From Candidatus Omnitrophota bacterium (lineage in GTDB: Bacteria; Omnitrophota; Gorgyraeia; Zapsychrales; Aceulaceae): 49,496 nucleotides of DNA. This document shows positions 7,332 through 14,956 of the stretch, piece after piece. Under the pieces are notes generated by a model, which ran no database searches, was not told the origin of the DNA, and saw nothing but the letters and a program-made list of their open reading frames with translations. The stretch is taken from contig JAKQPK010000060.1 in assembly GCA_029564765.1 (NCBI GenBank), positions 1-49,496 on the forward strand, in the 5' to 3' direction. How positions within the stretch are numbered: position 1 is the stretch's first letter; each line of letters begins with the position of its first letter. The position numbers and the translations under genes were made by a program.

Positions 7332-9103
7332 GCGTAACTCCTGATCACAGAACGGATCTTCCCGTTGTTGTAAATGTCGTCGGCAATAGCGTTCGACAGC
7401 ATCTTGCGGTTTCGCCAGACATCCTGCGCATCCCATGCCTGAATGACCTGATTGACATTAATGGTCACTCCTTCACCGCGCAGCGACTCGCCGCCGTTCA
7501 GCGCGCGCAGGTTATCCGACCCGCCTATCGCCTGCATTCCCCTGCGGGAAAGCACGCCTTCGCCTGTTTGCGCAATGATCGGCACCTCATCCGGCGCAAG
7601 GCCTGAATGCGCACGGATAAACGCCCGGTTGCGCTTTTCTACCGTTCCTCCGCTATGGAACAAACTTGCCACCGGCACACCGAAGATCGTGCCGCCTGCT
7701 CCAGCCATCGCCGTAAATATCTTGATCAAAAGAAGCTTCGCCAGGATGTTTGAGATCATCTGCAGAACTGCCCTGCCGAAATCCGCGAATACCTCTTTGA
7801 CACTGCGAAGCTCTCCGGTAAATGCCTTGAAGAAAAACTGTGAAAAAGCGTTCTGCATGTTATGCGCCGACTGCTTGGCGAACTCTTCCATGACGTTAAA
7901 CTGCTGCGCAGCCGCTTCCGCGCTTTTCCCCACATCCTTGGCCACGTTCTTCAATATCTCCGCTGTCTTGTCACCGGTCTCCTTGACCTTGGCAAACACA
8001 AGGTCATACTGCTTCATCGCGTCCCGCGCGCTTTCCTGAGCCGCCAGATTGAACGCTGTACGCGCCTCTTCAAGCCCTTGAGTAAGCCCCTCGACATTGA
8101 ACTGGATCTTGTTCTCCTCCAGAGACTGCGAAAAACGCTCTACCTCCGCGGACGCCTGCCGGTATGTTTCCCCGACACTGCCGGGTAACTTTCCCAGAAG
8201 ATCGTAGAATTTAATGAGCGGCACCATAAGCGCCTGAAAGAAATCGACCGCGAAACCCAAGAGACCGTTTAAGGCATTCGTTATCCCCTGAATGAAACCT
8301 TTAACCGCGCCCGCGCCGTACTCAAGGATCGTAAAAACACCCGCCACCAGATGATTGGCAAACCCCTGCAAGAATCCAAGCACCTGCCAGAGCGACTGAC
8401 CGGCCTTTTCCATGAAATCGTTCCACTGAGATTTGAGTATCTGCACCTTTTCGTAGCTAGTCATCATTTCGAGATTCACCGCTTCAAGGTGCGATTTGCT
8501 CTGCGCGAGGATGTGATTGGCCATCGCCTGCGCCATGTGGTATTTCTGAACTTGATCGACGGTCTTGCCGGTTGCCTTGGCGTATTCCTCCGCCGCATCT
8601 TTAAGCGATAACTGAAGGCCGTACGAACGCCTCAAGGTCGTAACCAGACCGCCGGTAACCGCGCTTGAAATATTTTGAAATGCCTCTTCGGTCGTGGTGC
8701 CGAATATCCGCGCCTCGGCCCGCGCCTGCTTCATGAGCGCCGCGACCTGATCCATGTTCAGGCCCTGCGCCATGAGCGCCGAAACCTTATCTGCCACGTT
8801 TGAGAAATTGACCGTCTCCTTGGAAGCCTCCATGATCGCCTGCCGCATCTTTTGAGCATCAATGCCGACACTCTCTGCCATACGGCTAAAACTCTGCTCG
8901 ATCTGCTGAGCCTTGGCACCCATTTCCATGAGATCCCACGCCTTACGAAGCGCCATGATGCTCGCCGTAATGGCCGCAGTGATCGCCAGCCAGTTCTGCT
9001 TCCATGCATTGGCGAATCTCTGCAGGTTTCCGCGCACGCCCTCAAGGCGTTTCGTCGCTTCATCCCGAAGGCGCAATATGATCGAAAGTTCTTTATTCGT
9101 CAT
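7328..9103 (-). CDS. H: Tape measure protein, H-like
   Basis: 591 residues, long and mostly helical, with hydrophobic stretches near residues 38-50 and in the middle (GVFTILEYGAGAVKGFIQ region) and a heptad-rich central part. The C-terminal third (NAFSQFFFKAFTGELRSV and a Gly-rich hydrophobic segment, followed by PIIAQTGEGVLSRRGM) is the conserved end of lambda-type tape measures. It sets tail length, so the tail should be shorter than lambda's, whose gpH is about 850 residues. The start overlaps the preceding frame as ATGA. It follows the G/T frameshift pair, as in most siphophages. Confidence 0.92.
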   Translation of the reverse strand: MTNKELSIILRLRDEATKRLEGVRGNLQRFANAWKQNWLAITAAITASIMALRKAWDLMEMGAKAQQIEQSFSRMAESVGIDAQKMRQAIMEASKETVNFSNVADKVSALMAQGLNMDQVAALMKQARAEARIFGTTTEEAFQNISSAVTGGLVTTLRRSYGLQLSLKDAAEEYAKATGKTVDQVQKYHMAQAMANHILAQSKSHLEAVNLEMMTSYEKVQILKSQWNDFMEKAGQSLWQVLGFLQGFANHLVAGVFTILEYGAGAVKGFIQGITNALNGLLGFAVDFFQALMVPLIKFYDLLGKLPGSVGETYRQASAEVERFSQSLEENKIQFNVEGLTQGLEEARTAFNLAAQESARDAMKQYDLVFAKVKETGDKTAEILKNVAKDVGKSAEAAAQQFNVMEEFAKQSAHNMQNAFSQFFFKAFTGELRSVKEVFADFGRAVLQMISNILAKLLLIKIFTAMAGAGGTIFGVPVASLFHSGGTVEKRNRAFIRAHSGLAPDEVPIIAQTGEGVLSRRGMQAIGGSDNLRALNGGESLRGEGVTINVNQVIQAWDAQDVWRNRKMLSNAIADDIYNNGKIRSVIRSYA

Positions 9104-9429
9104 CGCTTGAACCTGTCCCTTCTTTTCTGCATCTCCTGCTCGATTGCCTGCAGTTCCTTTTCGATCACCTCAAAAGCATCGAGCATTTTGGCTGACTGGT
9201 CGATCCAGCCGCCCGCGTTCGGCAGATATCCCTGCCGGTAAAACTGAAATGCCCTTATAAAGCTCGCCGACTGACGTGTGACGATCTTAAAAGGGCATCC
9301 TCGATACTGCGATCCGTTAAGCTCCCAGACTTCCTGGCCGGGCACTTCATATTCACATTGAATCTTTCTCCCGCTTAAACAGCTCTGGCAGTTCAGGGTG
9401 AGGCCGCCCAAATGAACCGCCACGATCAG
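9100..9429 (-). CDS. T: Tail assembly chaperone T part, made by -1 frameshift from G
   Basis: This frame has no convincing start of its own: the first possible start is a GTG at 9423 without a ribosome site. It lies in the -1 frame of the G gene, and a perfect A AAA AAC slippery heptamer (9429-9435) sits just before the G stop. Slippage there joins 141 residues of G to 109 residues from this frame, giving a 250-residue G-T fusion, comparable to lambda gpG-T (about 279). The T part has four cysteines and a basic C-terminus. The fusion would bind the tape measure and recruit tail tube subunits. Its stop overlaps the tape measure ATG. Confidence 0.85.
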   Translation of the reverse strand: MIVAVHLGGLTLNCQSCLSGRKIQCEYEVPGQEVWELNGSQYRGCPFKIVTRQSASFIRAFQFYRQGYLPNAGGWIDQSAKMLDAFEVIEKELQAIEQEMQKRRDRFKR

Positions 9430-9851
9430 TTTTTTTGCTCGCCCTCCGACAGTTTCGATTCGTTCAAAATGACCTCGGCCAGTTCCTGCCTCAACTCGTT
9501 CGGGAACATGGCAATGATCCTGTCCGGAACGACATTTCTCATCTTGCCCGCATAATGAATCGTATCGAACTTAAGCTCGATCGGCTTCTTGGTCTCGGGA
9601 TCAAGGAAATTCGTCAGGCCCTTAAGACCGAACTTGATCGCTGTGATCTGCCGCTTGTTCCAGTTGAGCCTGACCTTAGCTTTATCATTGGGGTTGGTCG
9701 AACTCATCTCGTATGTACTGCTCTCATCGTCAACTTCGGCCCTCAACACCGGATCCAGAAGCCCGATATGAAACATGCTTGGATTTTCTTTGTCCGGATC
9801 AAGTTTTGACACATATTCGCGTGTCGCATTCACATCAATTCCTGTAAGCAT
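9426..9851 (-). CDS. G: Tail assembly chaperone G
   Basis: 141 residues, almost exactly the size of lambda gpG (140), placed between the tail tube gene and the tape measure as in lambda. It is acidic, with no catalytic motif. It ends in GEGEQKN followed by TGA, and the last three codons form the slippery site used to make the G-T fusion. The ATG at 9851 begins MLTGIDVNATREYVSKLD. The short form should be in excess over the fusion and coat the tape measure during tail assembly. Confidence 0.88.
   Translation of the reverse strand: MLTGIDVNATREYVSKLDPDKENPSMFHIGLLDPVLRAEVDDESSTYEMSSTNPNDKAKVRLNWNKRQITAIKFGLKGLTNFLDPETKKPIELKFDTIHYAGKMRNVVPDRIIAMFPNELRQELAEVILNESKLSEGEQKN
9429..9435 (-). promoter_or_regulatory. 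Programmed -1 ribosomal frameshift site (A AAA AAC)
   Basis: Reading the minus strand in the G frame gives CAA AAA AAC TGA, so the heptamer A AAA AAC is in the correct phase for tandem slippage, with the zero-frame stop directly after it. The downstream frame opened by slippage is the T part. The same arrangement is known in lambda (G GGA AAG) and many tailed phages. An obvious stimulatory structure was not worked out. Confidence 0.85.
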
Positions 9852-9865
9852 TAAACACCTCCTGT

Positions 9866-11017
9866 TTATAAAAGTAGCAAAGCGATTTCATCATCTCCCG
9901 GCTCCATCGAACCGGTCAGATCGAACGACGTCTGCGCCAGCTGAATGCCGTCGCGGTCGCCGTCATCGACCTTGTTGTAAACGATCCCTGGCGCATAGAA
10001 CCGGAACTTATTGCCATCGGTTTCTCCGTACGCCAGATCAAGCACCATCGGCGTATTGCTGAACCATTTGGAGAAGAAATCATGTGAAGCAACCGGCACC
10101 ATTTCCGGATTGAACGAACCCTGCATGTCCCTGCCGGTGATCATGTAGGACAAAATCCCTTTTGCATCGTCGATCTTGTCTTTTGAAGCCAGCGTATTCG
10201 ATACGTCGATCTCCATCTCACCAACATTGAGCGACACGCCGTCACAGGACATGACCGCGTTCAAAAGCACCGGCGGTATGGTATTGTCGAAACTCACGCC
10301 CGAGAACATCGGCGTGTCCGTAACTCCGTGTTCGACACCCTTGAAACTGAAATCAAGCGTGGCCGGTTCACCGATCTTAAAGTTGAACTTGACCGTTCCC
10401 CGGCATCCCTTTAGAAGCTTCGCCACGCCGTCCTCGTAAAGACCCATGGTCAAGGAAAGCACAGAACTGCTGATCGGCTTTATTTCAAAACCCGCGTTTG
10501 CCGGATCAGATGACGCGGTCGACACTGCGCCGGAATCCGCGCCTGTAATATGATCTCCTGTCTCAAAAACTCCGGTGAGCGCGACATAATAAAGCGCGGC
10601 CGCACCGTTTGCGGTCTTGATCACCACCCGGCCGGTTGCTCCCGATGTATCGCCGGTAATAACCTCTCCATGCCGGTAAGGCCCGCTGGTGATCGCGCCG
10701 ATCGATATTTTCTTGAGCGCATTCGACTGAAACCCGCAGGCCCTGACCAGCCTCGTCCACTCCGGCTCAACCGTAACCGATCCCGAACCTTTCAATTCGA
10801 TACTAAAATCGATCCCTGCCGAGCGTTTCCCTGCCAGTTTCCCCATCTTGGTCAACGATGCGCGGACAGGATCCCGCTGATACATCTGCGGATCGTAACT
10901 TGCCTTCGGTGAAAAATTCACCAGAATGCCTGCGTCAGCCGCCAAGAGAGTTTCCGCCGTTCCCTCTACAGCCTCGATCTTCGCCGCAAGCTGGCGTTTT
11001 CTTATGAGCATTGACAT
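9866..11017 (-). CDS. V: Major tail tube protein, V-like
   Basis: 383 residues. It has the plan of siphophage tube proteins of the tail_2/TTP type, with alternating beta strands and an inserted Gly/Thr-rich segment around residues 110-165 (EVITGDTSGATGRVV) that is probably a separate surface domain. This makes it larger than lambda gpV (246). A GGGAGGGA ribosome site precedes the ATG at 11017; a second ATG two codons later is also possible. It lies after the terminator-type gene U and before G/T as in lambda. It would polymerise into the tail tube. Confidence 0.88.
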   Translation of the reverse strand: MSMLIRKRQLAAKIEAVEGTAETLLAADAGILVNFSPKASYDPQMYQRDPVRASLTKMGKLAGKRSAGIDFSIELKGSGSVTVEPEWTRLVRACGFQSNALKKISIGAITSGPYRHGEVITGDTSGATGRVVIKTANGAAALYYVALTGVFETGDHITGADSGAVSTASSDPANAGFEIKPISSSVLSLTMGLYEDGVAKLLKGCRGTVKFNFKIGEPATLDFSFKGVEHGVTDTPMFSGVSFDNTIPPVLLNAVMSCDGVSLNVGEMEIDVSNTLASKDKIDDAKGILSYMITGRDMQGSFNPEMVPVASHDFFSKWFSNTPMVLDLAYGETDGNKFRFYAPGIVYNKVDDGDRDGIQLAQTSFDLTGSMEPGDDEIALLLL

Positions 11018-11032
11018 TGCAATCCCTCCCTT

Positions 11033-11500
11033 TTAGTTCTTTACTGTCGGATCTGTCCGCAGATGACGATAGCGGACGCGAACCTCCATGATGATCCCCG
11101 CGTACGGCTGTGCCTCGGTCGTCTCAAACGGCGTTGTCCCCAGAACATCCGTATCAACCGCATTGCCCGCGCGCGTGGAGTCCTGCAGGATCGCTTTCTT
11201 TATATCTCCCTGCAGCCTGTTCAAATACGTATCGGTCGGCACCGGATCGTTCTCGTCGTTCACGAAAAATATGTCCAGATACAGGGTTAAAAAACATTCT
11301 TCAAACGGATTCGGCAAACTCGATTCGTCTTCATCACCCGGGCTGATCACCACCATCGGCATATCGACCATTCTGTTGCCGTGCATCGACCACCGCTGGA
11401 CGGTGGCAGGCGTAAAATCAAAGTTGTACCCGTTAGCGATCGTCACGCCTTCAAGTACAGTCTTGATGTTCTGCAATATCCGCTCTCTTACCGTTTCCAT
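11033..11500 (-). CDS. U: Tail terminator / completion protein, U-like
   Basis: 155 residues (lambda gpU is 131). The first 20 residues form a helix (RERILQNIKTVLEGV), followed by beta strands and a conserved acidic region, the usual look of minor tail U / tail terminator proteins. It lies between Z and V exactly as in lambda and overlaps the Z stop (TGATG). It would cap the tail tube when the right length is reached and join it to the head. The call rests mostly on synteny and size. Confidence 0.78.
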   Translation of the reverse strand: METVRERILQNIKTVLEGVTIANGYNFDFTPATVQRWSMHGNRMVDMPMVVISPGDEDESSLPNPFEECFLTLYLDIFFVNDENDPVPTDTYLNRLQGDIKKAILQDSTRAGNAVDTDVLGTTPFETTEAQPYAGIIMEVRVRYRHLRTDPTVKN

Positions 11501-12108
11501 CAGATCTTCCTCAACGCCTTTTCGATCGATTTATTCAAAATATCTATCCGGTAATTCACAAGGCCGTCCCATGTCCGGTAAAACCCCAGCCTCGGTTTAA
11601 TACGCACTGACCGTTTAAGCACATACAGAGGCAAGATCTTCTTTGCTCGTTTCGTCACCCGGGCCAGAAACGTCTCGCCCCTCCATCGCAAAGCCCTGAC
11701 GTTCTTCAACTGTTTCGGTTTTTTATACCGCGCTCTCAGCTTCCCCGATGGCGTAAACATCTCTGACCGCGCCGATAACGGCACTGCAAGCCGCTTACCG
11801 CCAGGATCCCTGACCGTTCCTCCGGTCTCGTGCAATTTGGCGATCTTTGATTCCGAGAAAACCTCAATGCCCATGCCCTCGATCTCTGGCGACACTAAAA
11901 ACACCCGCTTGAACGTGCCGAATAGACCATGACCTGACGCGCCTCGCACGCCCGGAGGACCCTGAAGCTGTTGCTGTCTGAACCGTTTCAAAAACCCTTT
12001 GCTGATACGATCCAAACCGTCCGCCAGCTCGAATTTAAGGACACGGGGCGCGATCTTGATCGCCCTGTCCAGCGCCCTTGTATCAATCTCTGTGATTAAC
12101 TGCACCAT
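11500..12108 (-). CDS. Z: Minor tail protein Z-like (tail completion)
   Basis: 202 residues (lambda gpZ is 192), strongly basic, with GPPGVRGASGHGLFGTF near residue 60, a motif of the Z/HK97 gp10-like tail completion group. The frame stays open to 12135, but the ATG at 12108 follows the stop of FII by two bases and has GGTAGGT upstream, so it is preferred. It works with U to finish the tail end that meets the head. Assignment from residue pattern plus position. Confidence 0.78.
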   Translation of the reverse strand: MVQLITEIDTRALDRAIKIAPRVLKFELADGLDRISKGFLKRFRQQQLQGPPGVRGASGHGLFGTFKRVFLVSPEIEGMGIEVFSESKIAKLHETGGTVRDPGGKRLAVPLSARSEMFTPSGKLRARYKKPKQLKNVRALRWRGETFLARVTKRAKKILPLYVLKRSVRIKPRLGFYRTWDGLVNYRIDILNKSIEKALRKI

Positions 12109-12110
12109 AC

Positions 12111-12455
12111 CTACCACCCCACCAGAAGATGCCACATCCCCTCATCACGGCTGATGACATCGTTGATCCGAGCCTCGCGGTCGAACCCTTCCGAATCTTT
12201 AAGCGTGATGCGGTCGTCGGATTTGCTTACTGCCGCAATGCCGTTCGTTACATCATTGGCGATATAAACCTCCGCCTGTTTCTTGAGCGACCGATTAATG
12301 TTTTCCTCTGCCGGCGCAAGCTCATAGCGAACCACAACGGCCGGGATCACCTTGGACACACCCGCGCCAGGCGTATATGTGATCTCCTCAGCAAACTCGC
12401 CCATGTTCAGAAAACAACCGACAGCATCTTTCGGCATCTGTTCTTTTAAGCTCAT
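12111..12455 (-). CDS. FII: Head-tail connector, FII-like
   Basis: 114 residues against 117 for lambda gpFII, in the same place between E and Z. The sequence contains ITYTPGAG near residue 27 and IPAVVVRYE, as in the FII/gp6-type connector fold, and ends DEGMWHLLVGW. A GTG two codons upstream (12461) is the other start; the ATG at 12455 has GAGG in the right place. It would bind the head-completion ring and form the surface to which the tail joins. Lambda FI has no counterpart here. Confidence 0.78.
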   Translation of the reverse strand: MSLKEQMPKDAVGCFLNMGEFAEEITYTPGAGVSKVIPAVVVRYELAPAEENINRSLKKQAEVYIANDVTNGIAAVSKSDDRITLKDSEGFDREARINDVISRDEGMWHLLVGW

Positions 12456-12473
12456 GAACACGTCCTCAAAAGG

Positions 12474-12500
12474 GACCCGGGAGCAGTTACGCCCCCGGGC
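12474..12500 (-). terminator. GC-rich hairpin between capsid and connector genes
   Basis: On the minus strand the 3' side of the capsid gene has a stem of about ten pairs (GCCCGGGGGC with GCTCCCGGGT, including G-T pairs) followed by CCCTTTTG. It could act as a partial terminator or RNA stabiliser, so that the capsid protein is made in excess over downstream tail genes. Confidence 0.5.
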
Positions 12501-12511
12501 ATCCCCTGTTT

Positions 12512-13468
12512 TTAAGCGTCGACCTTCAGCAGATGCGCGAAATACGGATCCACGATTATCTCGTCCACATGCTGGCGCACGCGGAAGATGTCGCTTCTGG
12601 CCGCATCATCACGGTACTGCTCGACAGTTGCGTTCTCCGGACTGTCCGCCGTCCACAGGAATGTTCTTCCCACAGTCGGATCGGATAATCTCTGCCCCTC
12701 GCCGATCACCGCCACCATGGCAAAATCGTCGCTCCATATATCCGCACCCTGAAACGATTTGCCCTCTTTCGCGGTGTTGTAGATCGCCTTGCCGACAAGG
12801 ATCCGCTTCACACCAAGAATATCCGCCATGGCGTTGAGGATCTCCGCCTCTGTCAGCCTTGCGACATACTGGATCGCAGCCTTGATCTTCTCGTTGCCGA
12901 GAAGCCGATCGATGTTCGCCTTGCTCATGATGAGCGTTCCCGGCTCCATTCCGCAGTTCTGCCTCACCTTTTCGCGAGCTTCACGCACCTGCGCGATAAC
13001 ATCGCTTGAGGTGTTGTCCCAAGGCGCGGTCGAGAAGTCGGTAAAAAGCTTCGATCCTGTAAAAACCGCAGTATCGAAAACCTTCGACGCGATCCTCTTC
13101 TCCTGTGCCTGCAGGACCCTGCGCGTCACGATCTGGACGGTCGTAAGCTCGGCATCGAAATCCGTGGCATACATTTCCCGTTCGGAATCGTCCAGAGGCC
13201 CTTCCAAACCATGCTCTTCGCAGTTGTACTGCCGGTCTTTCGCCTGAAAGGTGTCCCGGTTGTAGTTGCCGCGAGGCGCGCGCTTGGTATCCGCTTCACG
13301 CGTAATGCTCTCCCGGGTGATCGCCGGAAAGATGCTCGCTTTCTTTTTTGTCTGGAAAATAGGCAGAACCTTCGTGCCTATGAACTCATCCTGCGACTGG
13401 ATAAACTCCAGCGCCGCTTCCCCTAACTCGAGTCTCGGTACTGCTCTTGTCCCTTGATAGTCTGGCAT
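12512..13468 (-). CDS. E: Major capsid protein, E-like
   Basis: 318 residues (lambda gpE 341). It has the capsid-E plan: N-terminal arm, then the long helix and beta-hinge region (TVQIVTRRVLQAQEKRIASK, residues about 110-130), and an ending with HVDEIIVDPYFAHLLKVDA. It follows D and precedes FII as in lambda. The stop is followed by a GC-rich hairpin. It forms the HK97-fold shell around the internal scaffold made from the C gene. No N-terminal cleavage site is evident. Confidence 0.9.
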   Translation of the reverse strand: MPDYQGTRAVPRLELGEAALEFIQSQDEFIGTKVLPIFQTKKKASIFPAITRESITREADTKRAPRGNYNRDTFQAKDRQYNCEEHGLEGPLDDSEREMYATDFDAELTTVQIVTRRVLQAQEKRIASKVFDTAVFTGSKLFTDFSTAPWDNTSSDVIAQVREAREKVRQNCGMEPGTLIMSKANIDRLLGNEKIKAAIQYVARLTEAEILNAMADILGVKRILVGKAIYNTAKEGKSFQGADIWSDDFAMVAVIGEGQRLSDPTVGRTFLWTADSPENATVEQYRDDAARSDIFRVRQHVDEIIVDPYFAHLLKVDA

Positions 13469-13487
13469 GTTTCATTCCTCCTTTTGA

Positions 13488-13841
13488 TTAGGCAAATAGC
13501 CCTTCGATAACTTCACTGTCGCTTGTTGATGCTTCCAGCGCCTTGCCAATAATTGAACCGCTCACGGTTGCGCTGATCTTCCCGTCAATGGCTCCGTAAA
13601 CACTGCCTCCGGCGCTGATCGCTCCGGCCGCGACCATCTTGAACGTCCTGCCGGAACTCTTTAAATCAACGCTGACATGCTCGCCCAGAGCTGCCTTGGC
13701 CGCGGTGATCCCGATACACGCTTCACCCGCATCGGCGTATTCCACCTGCGATCCGCTTCCCGTACTCAGCTTGACCCTGCGGTAAGCTTCAAGCTCCTCT
13801 CCCGCGATAAATGCTTTTGATCCGATATTGAATTGAGACAT
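13488..13841 (-). CDS. D: Capsid decoration protein, D-like (DUF2190-type)
   Basis: 117 residues, Ala/Gly/Ser-rich and beta-rich, with the pattern GEACIGITAAKAALGEHVSV and a Gly-rich C-terminal half typical of DUF2190 capsid cement proteins (lambda gpD 110 residues). An AAGGAGGT ribosome site lies six bases before the ATG at 13841 and directly abuts the ATG at 13847, so the later start is preferred. It would bind the expanded shell after DNA packaging and strengthen it. Confidence 0.82.
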   Translation of the reverse strand: MSQFNIGSKAFIAGEELEAYRRVKLSTGSGSQVEYADAGEACIGITAAKAALGEHVSVDLKSSGRTFKMVAAGAISAGGSVYGAIDGKISATVSGSIIGKALEASTSDSEVIEGLFA

Positions 13842-13859
13842 CGCCATACCTCCTTTTGG

Positions 13860-14249
13860 TTATTTTCTTTTGTCCGCTGTTGCCTTAAGCGCATCTGTCG
13901 TACTGCACCCGCTCTCTTTTTGATACTGCCGGGCGCGCTCCAGATGCGTCATCTGCTTCTTTGCCGGTTCTTCCTCCGCATCAGGCCCCAAAGACGGCGC
14001 AGAAGCTTTCTGCAGGCCATCAAGCTGTTTCTCCTGAAACTTGATGACTGAATTCTCGAATGTCGCGCCGCTCTCGACTGATTCAAGCGCGATATCGGCC
14101 ATATCCTTGAACACCTTCGATTTCTTCAAGATCGAGACTGCCCGTTCGCGCTCTTTCTTCATCCCCTCTTCAACCCCGAGCGCGTGAATGGAGTTGTAAA
14201 GGCCGGAATGTTCCGCCTTAAGCTTTTCCATCGTTATCTCTTCTGACAT
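13860..14249 (-). CDS. Nested in-frame scaffold protein, Nu3-like
   Basis: Within the protease gene, codon 226 is an ATG (14249) preceded by AAGGAGG at eight bases, one of the best ribosome sites in the window. The 129-residue product (MSEEITMEKLKAEHSG at the start) is highly charged and helical, as expected for an internal scaffold. Lambda makes Nu3 from C in the same way. Both products would share the C-terminus, so that the protease is built into the scaffold core and later degrades it. Confidence 0.78.
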   Translation of the reverse strand: MSEEITMEKLKAEHSGLYNSIHALGVEEGMKKERERAVSILKKSKVFKDMADIALESVESGATFENSVIKFQEKQLDGLQKASAPSLGPDAEEEPAKKQMTHLERARQYQKESGCSTTDALKATADKRK

Positions 14250-14924
14250 TTTCTTGTCCTCCTTATTTTTGTTTGCCCCGTACCTTTCCAGGAACGCGAT
14301 CACCTTCCCAACCGATTCCGGCTGGCTTAGGAACCTATCTAAAAAGACCGTCATCTCCGCGGACGGCCTGACACTTTCCGAGAAGAAAGGCATCCCGAAA
14401 AGACCGTTGTTTGCCGCTGGATCATCCACAATATCCACAGACAGAAGCTTCTTCACGCGGATAAAAGGAGGAAGATCCTCACCCTCTTTTGTTTTCTCCT
14501 CGCGGAATTCCTCGTCCCAGTGAATGACCATTGAAGACCCGAACGCCTGAGGATCGCTCTCGGCAAGGTTCATGACATATCCGGCAAGGTCGCCGTCAGG
14601 CGTTTCATGTGCAGTCGGATCGATATGCAGGTCCGCGCGCACAATATCGCCGTCCCTTCTGAAATTTCTCGTCCTCCCCAAGAACGTGCCGAGCGCGGTA
14701 CTCGACATATTCGGATGGCCGAACCTCGATTTGACTCCGGCTTTAACCTTGTTGCCAAACTCAACAACCGAATCCAGCGCTATGTCATCGAACTCACCCC
14801 TTTCGTCATGAGTAACTCCCCTGGTTACAACAGCAAAGCCTTCAATAACCTCTTCCTTGCGGTTTACGCGCACACCGGCGCCGCGCGCGATATCCGCTCT
14901 GAAATAAATGTCTTTATTCGCCAT
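13860..14924 (-). CDS. C: Head maturation protease with C-terminal scaffold, C-like
   Basis: 354 residues. The N-terminal 200 residues have the layout of caudoviral prohead proteases: HDERGEFDDIALD, then SRFGHPNMSSTALGTFLG with a candidate catalytic His, then ESDPQAFGSSMVIHWD with a Ser in the expected place, and VDIVDDPAAN near residue 180. The C-terminal 129 residues are charged and helical, like phage scaffolds. A second strong start at 14249 allows the scaffold to be made alone. The position between portal B and decoration D equals lambda C/Nu3. Lambda gpC is of another protease clan, so homology to lambda C itself is not claimed. Confidence 0.8.
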   Translation of the reverse strand: MANKDIYFRADIARGAGVRVNRKEEVIEGFAVVTRGVTHDERGEFDDIALDSVVEFGNKVKAGVKSRFGHPNMSSTALGTFLGRTRNFRRDGDIVRADLHIDPTAHETPDGDLAGYVMNLAESDPQAFGSSMVIHWDEEFREEKTKEGEDLPPFIRVKKLLSVDIVDDPAANNGLFGMPFFSESVRPSAEMTVFLDRFLSQPESVGKVIAFLERYGANKNKEDKKMSEEITMEKLKAEHSGLYNSIHALGVEEGMKKERERAVSILKKSKVFKDMADIALESVESGATFENSVIKFQEKQLDGLQKASAPSLGPDAEEEPAKKQMTHLERARQYQKESGCSTTDALKATADKRK

Positions 14925-14956
14925 TTCTCACCTCTTTCGTCCCGGTAAAGGAAACG

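Noticed and set aside
9100-9423. An independent 107-residue protein starting at a GTG
   Set aside because: There is no ribosome site before the GTG, and the frame is the -1 frame of G across a perfect slippery site, so it is better explained as the T extension.
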